A stretch of 64,000 bases of DNA, from positions 1 through 64,000 of the forward strand of contig ML014114.1 in assembly GCA_003615045.1 (NCBI GenBank), in the 5' to 3' direction. The translations under genes were made by a program, and so were the position numbers. Shown here one piece after another: positions 28,446 through 38,156 of the stretch (position 1 is the stretch's first letter; each line of letters starts with the position of its first letter). Source of the DNA: Caulochytrium protostelioides. Lineage: Eukaryota; Chytridiomycota; Caulochytriomycetes; Caulochytriales; Caulochytriaceae. Under the pieces are notes generated by a model. The model did no database searches. It worked only from the letters and a program-made list of their open reading frames with translations, and was not told the origin of the DNA.

Positions 28446-30875
28446 TCATTGGCTGATCAGGGGACGCGTCAGAATGGTATACACATAGAGCGGCAGCACG
28501 AGGTTATCGTTCTGGTCGCAGCAGGCCTCCAGCAACGCCGCGGCGGCAAACACGACGCCCAGCCATGGCGCCGACGCCGGCATGGTCGGGAGGCCGTCGA
28601 GGCCCCCGGGCGCGAGATTGACGTGGGCGAGCCCTGCCGCGTCCGGGACGTAGTCCGCCACCAGTCGCTGGAGCAGAAGCGCGGCGGCCCAGCCGCTGAG
28701 CCAGAACGCGAGCGAGCCTTCGATGGTCTTGCTGGACGCGGGCCAGCGGTGCCGGCCCACGAGGAACCCGACGACCGACGCGAGCGTGTCGCTGACGCCG
28801 AGGCAAAGCATGCCTGCACAGCCGGCGAGCGTCGGCATGACGGCGCCATTCGCGACGGACTCGAGCCAGACCGGCAGCGCGCAGCCCACCAGCAGGTAGA
28901 GATGGGACGTCAGAAACGGTCCGGTGTCCTTGCTGTCCAGGAACTGGCTCGTGAAGCGCTCGATGGCGGGCCCGAAGGGCCAGAGACGGAAAAAGCGGAC
29001 GTACTCGATGCAGAGCAGCGCCGAGAGCGCGACCGAGAACGCCAGATGCATGAGCGCCGGGTCGATGAGGTACCCGGGAATAAAGAGGGCAAGCGCGAGG
29101 CCGTGGAAGAACTTGCGGTGCAGGTTGAGTTGCGTCGCCGTGACGCGGAGCCGCCGCCACCCGGAGCGATACATTCGCGGCGGGTCCTCGGCCCGCGTGG
29201 CCGATCGCGACCGCGAGGGCGGGCGCTGCTGGGACCGCGATCGCGACCGCGACCTCGAGTGTCGGCTCTTGCGGGGACTCCAAGGGCTCCCGCTGCGCGG
29301 CGTCTCGTGGCCGTCGCGGTCCCTGTCGGCCGACGGCACGCGCAAACGCCGGGTCGCTGCCGGAGAGCCGGCGCGTGCGCCGGACGATTTGGCGGCTGGC
29401 ATTGCGCGTGACGGCGCCGAGACCACTGGGGCCCCTGGGGCCGCTGCGACGGCGGCCGTGGATTCGACGGTCTGGGCGATGCGGCGCTCGAGGTAAACGT
29501 AGAATGCCGGAAGGGCGACGAGGAGGACGCATGCCCACCACGCGAGCAGCCCGAGCCGGCGGAGCGGCGCGTCCGTCACAAACTCGTAGAGCCAGACGAG
29601 CGGCATGTGCCCGATCGAGACGTGCAGATACGGCTCGAAGGCAAGCAGCGCCATCGCCAGCAAGCACAGGTAGAACAGGAGCGACGGGGCTTTGGCGGCT
29701 GATTCGTCCGTCGCGCGGCCACGCGGCGATGGCAGCTTCGCGCCATGTGGTCGTGCTGCCACGTCCGCGAGACCAGAAGCCGCCGGGGCGGTGGGGCGCT
29801 GCGCGGCCACGTATGCGGGCCACCCGTCCCGCAGACTATGGCGCGCCCACCACAGCACCGGAAAGGCCACGAGCCCGACGAGCAGCATGCCGAAAAGAAA
29901 GACTTGCAGCAGGATTGTCAGCGGGCTACGGTCCAGGTTGACGTGGCCTGGCGCGGTGACCCAGCGCCAGGACGACGAGGAGCGGATGCGGCGGAACGGC
30001 GGGATCACGAGCTTCCCCAGCGCCTCCGGCAGGAAGCGGGAGACGAGCGCGCGGCGGAAGGTCGGCGTCTGCAGGAAGAAAATGGCGTCCAGGAAAAAGA
30101 GCGCGAGGCTCTGCGTCAGCAGAAAGATCTCGCCGAGCGTGAAACTCTGCTTGAGCAGCGTGATGACGAGGTAGAGTGCGGCGGTCTGGATGGCCATGCC
30201 GAGCGCAATCACGGTCGTGTTGACCGCTTCCAGAATGCTTTGATACCGCAGAAAGAGCATCGTCAAGACGGCAACGCCCGCGAACATTGCCTGGACGCCG
30301 CGGCGCGGCGGCTGGGGCAGCGGCACGGGCGGCGCAACACGCAGCGCGCGGGCGGGCGGCGCCGCCAGCGCCAGCAGCGGTAAGGCGCCGAGGCTCATGA
30401 GCAGCGCCATCGCGTACAGAAACTGGAGGTGGTCCTGCGCGGCCGCCTCCGTCGAGCTCTGCCAGACGGCGAGCACAGTGATGGGCACGATCGTCAGCCC
30501 GACGAGGATGCCGGCGCCCGCACCGTGGCGGTAATTACGAGCGGTGGTGCCCGGGAGCCGCGCACGGTCCCATGGCCATGCCAGAGCGAAGGCGAGGGCA
30601 CAGAGCACGACGATGCCGACGACCTCGGCGCGGTGGCCTTGGGCATGCAGCGCCGCGAGCCGCGGGAGCAGCGGGATCGACAGCAGGCACGCGGTCACCC
30701 CGATACTGAGGCGGACGCCCGACATGGCGCGGCTCTCGCGTAAGGCTCGAATACGAGACGTCGACGTCGATGCGGAGGATCGGCAGGAATCGCCATCGAC
30801 GGGCGGCGGCCAGAGAGGACCCTGGGGCGGTGCGGAGAACAGCCGCCAGGAGGGGCGGTGGCGCCGTTCGATCAT
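28446..30875 (-). CDS. SEC59: Dolichol kinase Sec59
   Basis: 809 residues, from ATG 30875; a second start (MSGVRLSIGVTACLL, 30725) fits a membrane protein equally well. Many hydrophobic segments, a disordered Ser/Arg-rich loop (about residues 480-575) and the C-terminal catalytic region: GVSDTLASVVGFLVGRHRW, SSKTIEGSLAF and the terminal QNDNLVLPLYVYTIL typical of dolichol kinases. The enzyme uses CTP to phosphorylate dolichol in the ER membrane, supplying the lipid carrier for N-glycosylation, O-mannosylation and GPI anchors. Longer than yeast Sec59 (519) because of the N-terminal membrane part and the loop. Confidence 0.9.
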   Translation of the reverse strand: MIERRHRPSWRLFSAPPQGPLWPPPVDGDSCRSSASTSTSRIRALRESRAMSGVRLSIGVTACLLSIPLLPRLAALHAQGHRAEVVGIVVLCALAFALAWPWDRARLPGTTARNYRHGAGAGILVGLTIVPITVLAVWQSSTEAAAQDHLQFLYAMALLMSLGALPLLALAAPPARALRVAPPVPLPQPPRRGVQAMFAGVAVLTMLFLRYQSILEAVNTTVIALGMAIQTAALYLVITLLKQSFTLGEIFLLTQSLALFFLDAIFFLQTPTFRRALVSRFLPEALGKLVIPPFRRIRSSSSWRWVTAPGHVNLDRSPLTILLQVFLFGMLLVGLVAFPVLWWARHSLRDGWPAYVAAQRPTAPAASGLADVAARPHGAKLPSPRGRATDESAAKAPSLLFYLCLLAMALLAFEPYLHVSIGHMPLVWLYEFVTDAPLRRLGLLAWWACVLLVALPAFYVYLERRIAQTVESTAAVAAAPGAPVVSAPSRAMPAAKSSGARAGSPAATRRLRVPSADRDRDGHETPRSGSPWSPRKSRHSRSRSRSRSQQRPPSRSRSATRAEDPPRMYRSGWRRLRVTATQLNLHRKFFHGLALALFIPGYLIDPALMHLAFSVALSALLCIEYVRFFRLWPFGPAIERFTSQFLDSKDTGPFLTSHLYLLVGCALPVWLESVANGAVMPTLAGCAGMLCLGVSDTLASVVGFLVGRHRWPASSKTIEGSLAFWLSGWAAALLLQRLVADYVPDAAGLAHVNLAPGGLDGLPTMPASAPWLGVVFAAAALLEACCDQNDNLVLPLYVYTILTRPLISQ

Positions 30876-31226
30876 CGGGGGCAGCCACGCGACTCAACTT
30901 ACACGGTCCGCATCGCATCGATCGAGTTGCTCCTGTCGCCACATCGGCGTTTCATGATAAGAGGATGTATGCATGTGGGCTGACCACGAAAGCGCGAACG
31001 ACCACGAGCCACGAAGGACATCGCGAAACTAACAGCGCTAGGCCAGGCTCGCGCGTCGGGGGTGGCGCACTCCCTCCCCAACCCCAAGCCTCCGGGGAGA
31101 CCTACGACCCAAGGCCCGCCATGGCAGGCCAACCCTCACCGATGGCGCCCGATTCGGCACGTGCCCGGGCATCCGTTGTTCCTGATACGTTTATGCTACA
31201 AAAATGGCCAGTTCGCTGGTGAGTCC
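30876..31226. other. Spacer between RET3 and SEC59
   Basis: Both flanking genes are on the minus strand; this should hold the SEC59 promoter and the RET3 3' end. Nothing else seen. Confidence 0.5.
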
Positions 31227-31742
31227 TCAGGAAAGCAGCGACTTGGCGAGCTGGTCGCGTGCGCTCTGCAAGGCCTGGGTGAGGCTCTGCTCGCTGAGCG
31301 GGAGATCGTTGTCGGCGACACGTCGGGTGATGCGGGACGCAATCACGTTGGGCTCGGCCTCGAGGATGACGCCCTCGTCAATGGTCTCGTCCAGCGCCAG
31401 CACGACGACGTCCATATGCTCCATCATGGCGCGCTTCTCGGGCGGGCCCTTCAGCAGGATCGTCAGGGCTTCGTGGAAGACCTGGAGCACGTTCGCGAGC
31501 AGCAGCTCGTTCTCCTCAAGCGAGCCCACGATCACCATGAATGTGTCGACTGAGTTCTTGTACGTCACGATGTGTCCGTCCAGCATGAGGATCTCGCCGC
31601 CAGGCTGCCGCCTCACTTTGTCAAAGAGATTCTTTTCGAAGGCGGCTTGCTCTTTCAGGGTCGGCATCACGTGATTGTAGTACTTGGCGATGATGCGCTT
31701 GCCTTCTGTATCCATCAGGATGAAGGCCTCAATGGTATACAT
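31227..31742 (-). CDS. RET3: Coatomer (COPI) zeta subunit
   Basis: 171 residues from ATG 31742 (MYTIEAFILMDTEGKRIIAKYY), a longin-like adaptor small chain matching the whole family: NLFDKVRRQPGGEILMLDGHIVTYK, SLEENELLLANVLQVFHEAL, VVLALDETIDEGVILE. Zeta pairs with gamma-COP in the COPI coat for Golgi-to-ER and intra-Golgi transport. A likely short first exon consisting of ATG at 31788-31790, with a 42-base GTATGG...CAG intron, would give the start MSMYTIEAF; the internal Met used here needs no splicing. Both are possible. Confidence 0.92.
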   Translation of the reverse strand: MYTIEAFILMDTEGKRIIAKYYNHVMPTLKEQAAFEKNLFDKVRRQPGGEILMLDGHIVTYKNSVDTFMVIVGSLEENELLLANVLQVFHEALTILLKGPPEKRAMMEHMDVVVLALDETIDEGVILEAEPNVIASRITRRVADNDLPLSEQSLTQALQSARDQLAKSLLS

Positions 31743-31790
31743 GGACTGGGTCACCCGCAATCAGAGGATCATGTCATCATCCCATACCAT

Positions 31791-32439
31791 CCGTGAATCA
31801 TCCAACACGTCAGGGTGAGTCGTCGTCACATCACGGCTGACTGCGATCAAGCCGGCTGCCATTTGGCGAGGCGGCCGTATGGTCTCCCGCTCGGGCGGAT
31901 ACCAAATAGAGCGAGGCAGGGAACAGGTCGTGCGTTACCATCAGCCCCGTTTGGCGGGTCATGCTGCCGGTTGTCGCGGGCGGAGCGCGAGCGGGGAAGC
32001 GAGCGCTATCGAATCGGGCCGGGGACGCCGCTGTGTCGCGCAAGAGGGCGTCTATCAAAGAGATGCTGCACACTCTGAGGCGGCGAACGCGTCGGCAATC
32101 GTCTGAATTAACTATCAATGGCGGGGGCAGCGGCAGGATGAGGCGGCGGAGTATGCAGGGGACACGAATGGCATTGGCTGACCCGGCCCGCGGCGCTCAA
32201 CGTTTCACGGCGCCCAACGGACCAGAGAACCACGTAGTGCGGTGCTGCGTGCGTTCGTAGGATTCATCCTACCAGTCTGTTGCAAGTCTAAGCGATCGCC
32301 CTCGTCGTCTTATCGGTGGTGCCCACGCGATCTGGCGCTTGCACGGGCCCTTCTGCCGAGCCCTGGCTGAGCGCCCACCTCCTTTCCCCAGCCGTCACGG
32401 CGCGTCGCACCTGGGGTATATGTTTGCTTAAGCGAGTGC
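31791..32439. other. Region without a convincing gene
   Basis: Promoter side of RET3, then GC-rich DNA with short overlapping frames and no family similarity. Confidence 0.45.
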
Positions 32440-32524
32440 CGGGAGACCATTGAACACGAACGCCGCGCCCTTGCTGCCCCAGTGGGGACCCCCCAGGGAG
32501 AGAGTCGGCGAGAGGTTTGCACCA
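32440..32524 (-). other. Conserved 3' flank of relic 5
   Basis: Read on the minus strand, CTGGGGGGTCCCC, then GCGGCGTTCGTGTTCAATG, aligns with the flanks after relics 1-3. Confidence 0.4.
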
Positions 32525-32815
32525 GGTGCGCTGACCGACCACGGGCTGCAACCGGTCTTGCCCGGGGAGGCACAGCGCTGCAGGTCTGACCAGCGAGGCC
32601 AGGCAGCGTCAGACCGATCCATGCGGTGCTGAGATCGCGGTTCACAACGGGGCCGATACTGATGAAAACGCACCCCAGCAAACCTCTGACTGCGGCATCC
32701 TTGCGTCAGCTTTTCCCTTTCTTCAGAACCTGATTCGTCGCTGCATGCAGCTGCGTCGTCCGGAACTCGTCGACCGGGACTGTGCGGAAGCGCTACGCGC
32801 ACGCCTTGTCCGCCC
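32520..32815 (-). mobile_element. Fanzor/TnpB-like relic 5, C-terminal fragment
   Basis: Minus-strand frames give RFRTVPVDEFRTTQLHAATNQVL (from about 32795) and then VVNRDLSTAWIGLTLPG near 32650-32600, the VDEFRT and RuvC-III-like blocks of the family. Everything 5' of the AQRFRT region is missing. Frames are interrupted; not functional. Confidence 0.6.
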
Positions 32816-33533
32816 AAGACGTCGCATTAGCCATTAAGCCAGCGCTTCGGGACCGCTACAGCAACAGATCTAGTGCATAGCCAGGCTACCTGCCGGATAT
32901 GAGAGGAACGCGGGGACCATGATGTGGACTGTCTCGGCCTTGTTCATCACCAGCGGCTAACACGGCTTTTGAATCTGACGCTTGAATCATCGGTTCTATT
33001 CATATCGATTCCCTATATGCAATTTTCGGTGAGGAGCTAAACACTGATATCCGCCCCAACGAAAGGTAATACAATAGATCCATCTCGTCATCCGCGGCCG
33101 GCGCCGCCGCATGCTTGGCCTGGAAGGCGCTGGGCCGACTCGCCCGCCCCCATGCTCTTGCTGGAAGTCGGACACCCGGCGACGAGAAGGCCGACCGGAC
33201 GTTTCCGGGTTTCGGGGTTTTGGGCGGCCAAGTGTGGCGCTGGAACCGCGGAACACCACCAGCCAAGCCGCCCCGGCGGCGTTCGCCCGCTCAGGGTGCT
33301 CCTGACGGCCGAGCTGCTGAAATCCATGCGACATTCCGAAAAGACGCGGCCAGCATCACATGAGCGACAATACGCAAAGAAATACGTACGATGAGGGAAA
33401 CCGCATGTAACGTGGCGCTGGTGTCCTGGGAAGCCTGGCATCTCGAGCGGCAGCCTCCCACGGCAATTCTCCGCCGCATATCCCCGCCCTGAGGCCCGAT
33501 ACCTCTCCCTCCCAACTCGTGCTGCTAGCCACG
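32816..33533. other. Region without a convincing gene
   Basis: A lower-GC stretch (about 32870-33080) followed by GC-rich sequence up to the TIM54 promoter. Overlapping frames on both strands, none recognisable. Confidence 0.45.
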
Positions 33534-34907
33534 ATGTGGACCGCGCCCTCACGCCACGGCCTGACGCCGCGCCGCCCACTGTGGCGCGCCGTCGAGGTCG
33601 CACGGCGGCACCCGTCGGTCGCCGCCGCCACCGCCGTCGCGCGCCGCGGCGTCGCCATCCCAGCGTCGTCCAGACCCTCGGATCCTGCTGCCGCCTTGAA
33701 GGCGGATACGGCAGCCAACACGCCGTCTGCAGCGCCGTCTGCCGCTACTGATCGGGCGGCCGCTTCCCCGTCGACCACGGCGTCGGCGTCGCCATCGCCG
33801 TCAACACCCGCAGCGGCTTCCACGACGACGACATCGTCGGAGCCATCGTCGTCGTCGGAGCCCGTCAAGAAGTATGAAGACCTCACATGGAAAGACTGGC
33901 TGCCCGGTCCTAAGATGTCTATTTTCCTGGGATTGATTGCAGCGGGCACGGCGGCCTGGGCTTACGACCGGTACGAGCTCGAGAAGGTCCATGCGCAGCT
34001 CTCGGAGGAGCTCCGCTCGATCCGCGAGACGCCGGTGCCCACGAGCTACACGCCGCGCAAGATTACGATCTACATGGCCGACACGAGCTGGGCGGAGCAC
34101 TGGTTCCGCTTGTACGTGAAGCCGGTGCTGACGATGGGCGCCATCGACTGGGACGTTGTGACGGTCGACCACGTGGCGCCGGCGGTCGAGAAGGCCGCGT
34201 GCGAACTCGTGTGGGCCGGCAAGGACGAGGCCCGCGCCGAGGCCGCCCATGCTGCCCGCGCCACCGTCGTCCAGAAGGGCTGGTTCGGCCGCGAGCGCAC
34301 CGTCACCCTGCCCGTCGAGCCCCTCTACCACTTCCTCAACCCGCGCCAGTTCGATTCCGACTGCGGCGTCGTCGCGATCGGCGCCGTCGCCTGGCGCAAC
34401 GTCCTGCGCGGGATCCAGCGCGGCTGCTTGACCGAGCGGCCCGCTCCTGAGCCCGTTGCACCCATGGCCGCGACCAGCGAACCGGACACGGCTGCTGCGA
34501 ACGCCGCAGACGCCGCCGCCAGCGCCACGGACGCCGCCGCGGGGATCACGGACCCTGCCGCTGACGCAACGGACGCCGCCGCGCCGGCGCCGGCGCTGCC
34601 GGCCGAGAGCGCCGAGCACTTGCCGCCGTTCGATCTGCCGCCGGTCGGCTACGTGACCGGACTGAATCTGATCGGGTGGTCACGGTTCCCGCGGCGCATC
34701 CTAACCTTCTTTACGCAGCGGTACACGGCGGCGGCGGTCGGCGCCCAGGTGGTGGCGATCTGCAAGGGCGAGACGGCGGCGCTGCCCGCCGGCGTCGACC
34801 TGGCGCGCGGCGGCCCGCTCGAGGAGGAGCATGATCCGGAGCAGCCGGACGCGACCTCGGTGACGCTGGACCCGCTCATCGCCGAGCGTCTGCGCGTCTA
34901 TGCGTAA
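33534..34907 (+). CDS. TIM54: Mitochondrial inner-membrane translocase subunit Tim54
   Basis: 457 residues from ATG 33534. The N-terminus is basic and lacks acidic residues for about 45 residues (MWTAPSRHGLTPRRPLW...), a presequence-like composition. After a Ser/Ala/Thr-rich linker comes the family signature LTWKDWLPGPKMSIFLGL, a transmembrane segment (about 128-146), and the intermembrane-space part starting YDRYELEKV and TPRKITIYMAD. Tim54 is a TIM22-complex subunit for carrier-protein insertion and helps assemble Yme1 in yeast. The C-terminal third contains an Ala/Asp-rich insertion (about 300-355). Converges on CHO2. Confidence 0.88.
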   Translation: MWTAPSRHGLTPRRPLWRAVEVARRHPSVAAATAVARRGVAIPASSRPSDPAAALKADTAANTPSAAPSAATDRAAASPSTTASASPSPSTPAAASTTTTSSEPSSSSEPVKKYEDLTWKDWLPGPKMSIFLGLIAAGTAAWAYDRYELEKVHAQLSEELRSIRETPVPTSYTPRKITIYMADTSWAEHWFRLYVKPVLTMGAIDWDVVTVDHVAPAVEKAACELVWAGKDEARAEAAHAARATVVQKGWFGRERTVTLPVEPLYHFLNPRQFDSDCGVVAIGAVAWRNVLRGIQRGCLTERPAPEPVAPMAATSEPDTAAANAADAAASATDAAAGITDPAADATDAAAPAPALPAESAEHLPPFDLPPVGYVTGLNLIGWSRFPRRILTFFTQRYTAAAVGAQVVAICKGETAALPAGVDLARGGPLEEEHDPEQPDATSVTLDPLIAERLRVYA

Positions 34908-35105
34908 ATCACGGTTGGCTTGTCTATAGACCTTTTTATATATATACGCATTCAGAGAGAAAGTAGTGGTCAGAGAAGGATGAAAACAAAGATGGCGGGA
35001 TGCAAGGATGGTCAAAGGATCCATGCGAGAGGGAGGGCTCGAGAAAGCATCCAGAGAGGGACAATCGGGGCAGCAACCGCAATCTGGTTGTCGCATGTTT
35101 CTATG

Positions 35106-38100
35106 CTAAGCGTCAGCATCCGGCAGGAGAAGGATCTTGCGCGCTTCGACGATCCGCTGACTCAAGGAGACAACGTCTGGGCAGACGTCGAGGATGCGGT
35201 AGTCAAAGTCGACGCGGAACGATTCCTTGATGCACGCGACAATCAGCCGGTAGACATCTTTCTGGTATCGCTCGAAGAGGGTTTGGGTATCGCAGCCCTC
35301 GACGGGCTGGATGCGCGAGACGATCAGATCCGTCGGCCCAATGGGCTCGGTCGGCTCCACGCAGCGCGTGACAATGTCGGTGACGGCGGCCTTGACGTCC
35401 TCCAGCTCACACGAGTCGGGCGCGACGGCGACGATCTCGAAGGGCGGCGACGTCGCCATCACCACGTGGCGATCGTTGGCGTGATAGCGCAGCTCATAAA
35501 CGCCCGAGGACCACGGCAGATGCATGTGGCGCAGCACGACCTCGCCCTCGAGCACCGCGACGCCGGCGCCGCAGGGATCGCGGTCGGTGGTGAGGGAGCT
35601 GCGAAGCCGTGTGGCGCCGAGCATGGCGGCGGCGGCGGCGGACTGGTCGGGCGCCGTCTCGTGCCACGCCTCCCGCTCCTCGTCGGGACCGTCGACCGCG
35701 CCAACGCGCCATCCCCAGCCGCCGCCGAGGCCCGTCACGTAGAGGAAGCGGCCGCGAGAAGGGATATTCGAGTGCCACGCGCTCGCATTGGCGCCGACGC
35801 GGTAGACGCCAATCCAGTCGCGCGGGTGGAGGGTGTCGCGCGGCGTCCGGAAGCAGACGGTGAGGGGCGTGCCGACCGTGAACGTCGGCCCGCCGGCCAC
35901 GCGGAGGCGGTACGTCTGCTCGCGCGTGAGCAGGTCCGGCGGCGGCGAGGCGAGCCCCGATAGCAGCGGCAGCTTGGCGAGAGACGGCACCGCCGGCGAG
36001 CTCGCGCCCGAGGACTGGACCTCGTCGACGAGGCTAATACTGAGCCCGAGCACTTTGTCGCGGGTCAGGCCGACCCACCCCTCGACCGCGGCCTTGCCGA
36101 GTGTCACGGCATCTGAGAGCAGTCGCGTCCGCCGAGGCGCCGTGCGGGACGGCAGCGGCGTCCCGGGGCTGCCCGAATCGTGCTCCGACAGCGCCGCGTG
36201 GTCCGCGGCCATCCGGAATTGGCGGCTCCCGCCCTGCGATTCGGATTCCGACGTCGCCGCCACTGCTGGGCGAGTCGCCGCACAAGAGCGCTTGGCGGTC
36301 GCCGCGGCGTCGGCGTGAGGCGAGTGGTCGGCATTCGAGCTGAACAGGGGATCGCCCGCGACGCGGCGCAGGAGATTCCCCGCGCCCTCGCGGATCACGC
36401 GCTGGACGCCCGCCTCGCGGCGGATCTGGTGGCCATAGAGCTTGCGCATGTGCGGCGCCTCAACGCATTCGAGGAAGAGCCACGTGCCCGCGAGGCCAAA
36501 GACGGCGAGCCCCAGCAACGGCCACGAGGCGCAGATCAGCGCCATGGCAAAGAAGGACGCGTTGCCGAGCGTCTTTTCCGGGTTGTTGAGGAACCGGTAG
36601 ATGCCCGAGTAGATCAGCCCTTTCGTCGGCTCCAAAAAGAAGTCCGCATAGAAGTATCCTTGCGGGCCAAGGACCTCGAAGACTGAGGTCGCCGTGTAGA
36701 GGTGCAGGCCGATGAGGATGCAGCCAAAGGTGTGGCGCAGCAGGACGGGCCCGCTCCACGCGGCGGGCCACGTGTAAAGCTGGATGGCCGCGACAAAGAA
36801 TGTCAGGTAGCACATGACCATGCACAGGTTGTAGATGGACTTCCACGACTGCATCGCATCCTGGACCGTGTCGCCATACTTCAGGAAGTGGCGCGTCCAG
36901 AAGCGGTTGCGGCTCTGCAGAAACAGGATCGTGCCCATGCCAAAGGTATAGATGCAGCGCCACACGATGGCCTGCACCAGATAGAAGCGCCATTTCCACG
37001 GCTCCGCGTCGCTCGGACGTCCGACAATGCATGCCACGACGAGCGTCGAGACGGCGATCACCACCGAGAGCAGATCCGTCGAGCGGAAGAGATCAAGGTT
37101 GTGGAAGCCGATGAGGTCGCGACGGAAGTAGAGCGAGCGGCGCTTGACGTCGTCCGGATTCGGCGGGGGCGTCGGCGTGCGGTACGTCTTTTCGATGTGC
37201 GGGATCTCAAAGAAGTAGAGAAACGCGAACTGGCACAGCTGGGCAGCGAGGCTCACGAAGAAGACATGGTAGCCACCGGCGCCGCCACACGCAAGCGCGA
37301 TGCCGTAGTAGCCGCTGTACCCGACGGTATACATGGGATGCGGCACGGCCATAAAGATGCCGTCGAAGGTCAGCTCGGCCTCGATGAGCAGCCAGAAGTC
37401 GACCCAGTACCACGCATAGGGGATCACGTGGTGGGCCTCGAGCTTGACCCAGACATTAAAGAGAATGAGCAGCGTGCCCGTCGCGTAGCGCAGCCAGTCC
37501 GTCCACCGCAGCACGTCCGGGATGTACAGCTGCGTCCACGCAAACATGAAGTAGCAGGCAAAGTCGTTAACGAGGATCATGTCCACGAGCCCGCGGAACA
37601 GCATCCACGAGTTGAACTCGAGCGGCAAGTCGTGGAAGCGGTAGTCGGGCCCCATCTTGGCGGCGACCTGGCGGGCAAAGAAGCGCCACAGCGGGGACAT
37701 CTCGTCGTGAGGGCGGTCGAAGCCATGGGCCTTGCAGAGGCGCAGGAAGCCCTTGTGCCGGCTCTGCCACCGCAGCAGCAGCCCGATGCCCAGGTTGTAC
37801 GCGATCCGCCAGAAGGCATAGAACCCGAGCGCGAGCCACATGTTGCCCCCCGAGAGGTAGAGCAGCGCGAGCTCAGCGGCGACGACGCCCCAAACGAGCC
37901 AGTCGAACGCCGATCGCGGGTGGCTCAGCGTATGGACGACATCGTCCGTCGGTGGGATCACAAACAGCGTGCCGTTGGGCAGCCGGCCGAGCGTCGGGAC
38001 GTCTTCCTTGGCAGCCGCATTCGTGGCGGACGCTGCTCTGGGGCCGCGCTGTCGAGACGGTACGGCGGCGCTATCGTCGCCGGCCGTCGCCGGTGCAGGT

Positions 38101-38156
38101 GAGATGTCGCTCGGCGGCGAGGCGGGCCGGGCGGCGGTGCGTCGCCGCGTCGGCAT
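35106..38156 (-). CDS. CHO2: Phosphatidylethanolamine N-methyltransferase Cho2
   Basis: 1016 residues from ATG 38156. Two membrane methyltransferase-like modules in the N-terminal two thirds (about residues 95-340 and 350-550): WLVWGVVAAELALLYL, RHKGFLRLCKAHGFDRPH, IPYAWYWVDFWLL, YTVGYSGYYGIALACGG, then the second set ending ICASWPLLGLAVFGL. A soluble C-terminal region follows (about 700-1016). Cho2 catalyses the first methylation of phosphatidylethanolamine towards phosphatidylcholine at the ER, using S-adenosylmethionine; Opi3 completes the pathway elsewhere in the genome. Length and order match fungal Cho2 (about 870-1000). Confidence 0.93.
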   Translation of the reverse strand: MPTRRRTAARPASPPSDISPAPATAGDDSAAVPSRQRGPRAASATNAAAKEDVPTLGRLPNGTLFVIPPTDDVVHTLSHPRSAFDWLVWGVVAAELALLYLSGGNMWLALGFYAFWRIAYNLGIGLLLRWQSRHKGFLRLCKAHGFDRPHDEMSPLWRFFARQVAAKMGPDYRFHDLPLEFNSWMLFRGLVDMILVNDFACYFMFAWTQLYIPDVLRWTDWLRYATGTLLILFNVWVKLEAHHVIPYAWYWVDFWLLIEAELTFDGIFMAVPHPMYTVGYSGYYGIALACGGAGGYHVFFVSLAAQLCQFAFLYFFEIPHIEKTYRTPTPPPNPDDVKRRSLYFRRDLIGFHNLDLFRSTDLLSVVIAVSTLVVACIVGRPSDAEPWKWRFYLVQAIVWRCIYTFGMGTILFLQSRNRFWTRHFLKYGDTVQDAMQSWKSIYNLCMVMCYLTFFVAAIQLYTWPAAWSGPVLLRHTFGCILIGLHLYTATSVFEVLGPQGYFYADFFLEPTKGLIYSGIYRFLNNPEKTLGNASFFAMALICASWPLLGLAVFGLAGTWLFLECVEAPHMRKLYGHQIRREAGVQRVIREGAGNLLRRVAGDPLFSSNADHSPHADAAATAKRSCAATRPAVAATSESESQGGSRQFRMAADHAALSEHDSGSPGTPLPSRTAPRRTRLLSDAVTLGKAAVEGWVGLTRDKVLGLSISLVDEVQSSGASSPAVPSLAKLPLLSGLASPPPDLLTREQTYRLRVAGGPTFTVGTPLTVCFRTPRDTLHPRDWIGVYRVGANASAWHSNIPSRGRFLYVTGLGGGWGWRVGAVDGPDEEREAWHETAPDQSAAAAAMLGATRLRSSLTTDRDPCGAGVAVLEGEVVLRHMHLPWSSGVYELRYHANDRHVVMATSPPFEIVAVAPDSCELEDVKAAVTDIVTRCVEPTEPIGPTDLIVSRIQPVEGCDTQTLFERYQKDVYRLIVACIKESFRVDFDYRILDVCPDVVSLSQRIVEARKILLLPDADA

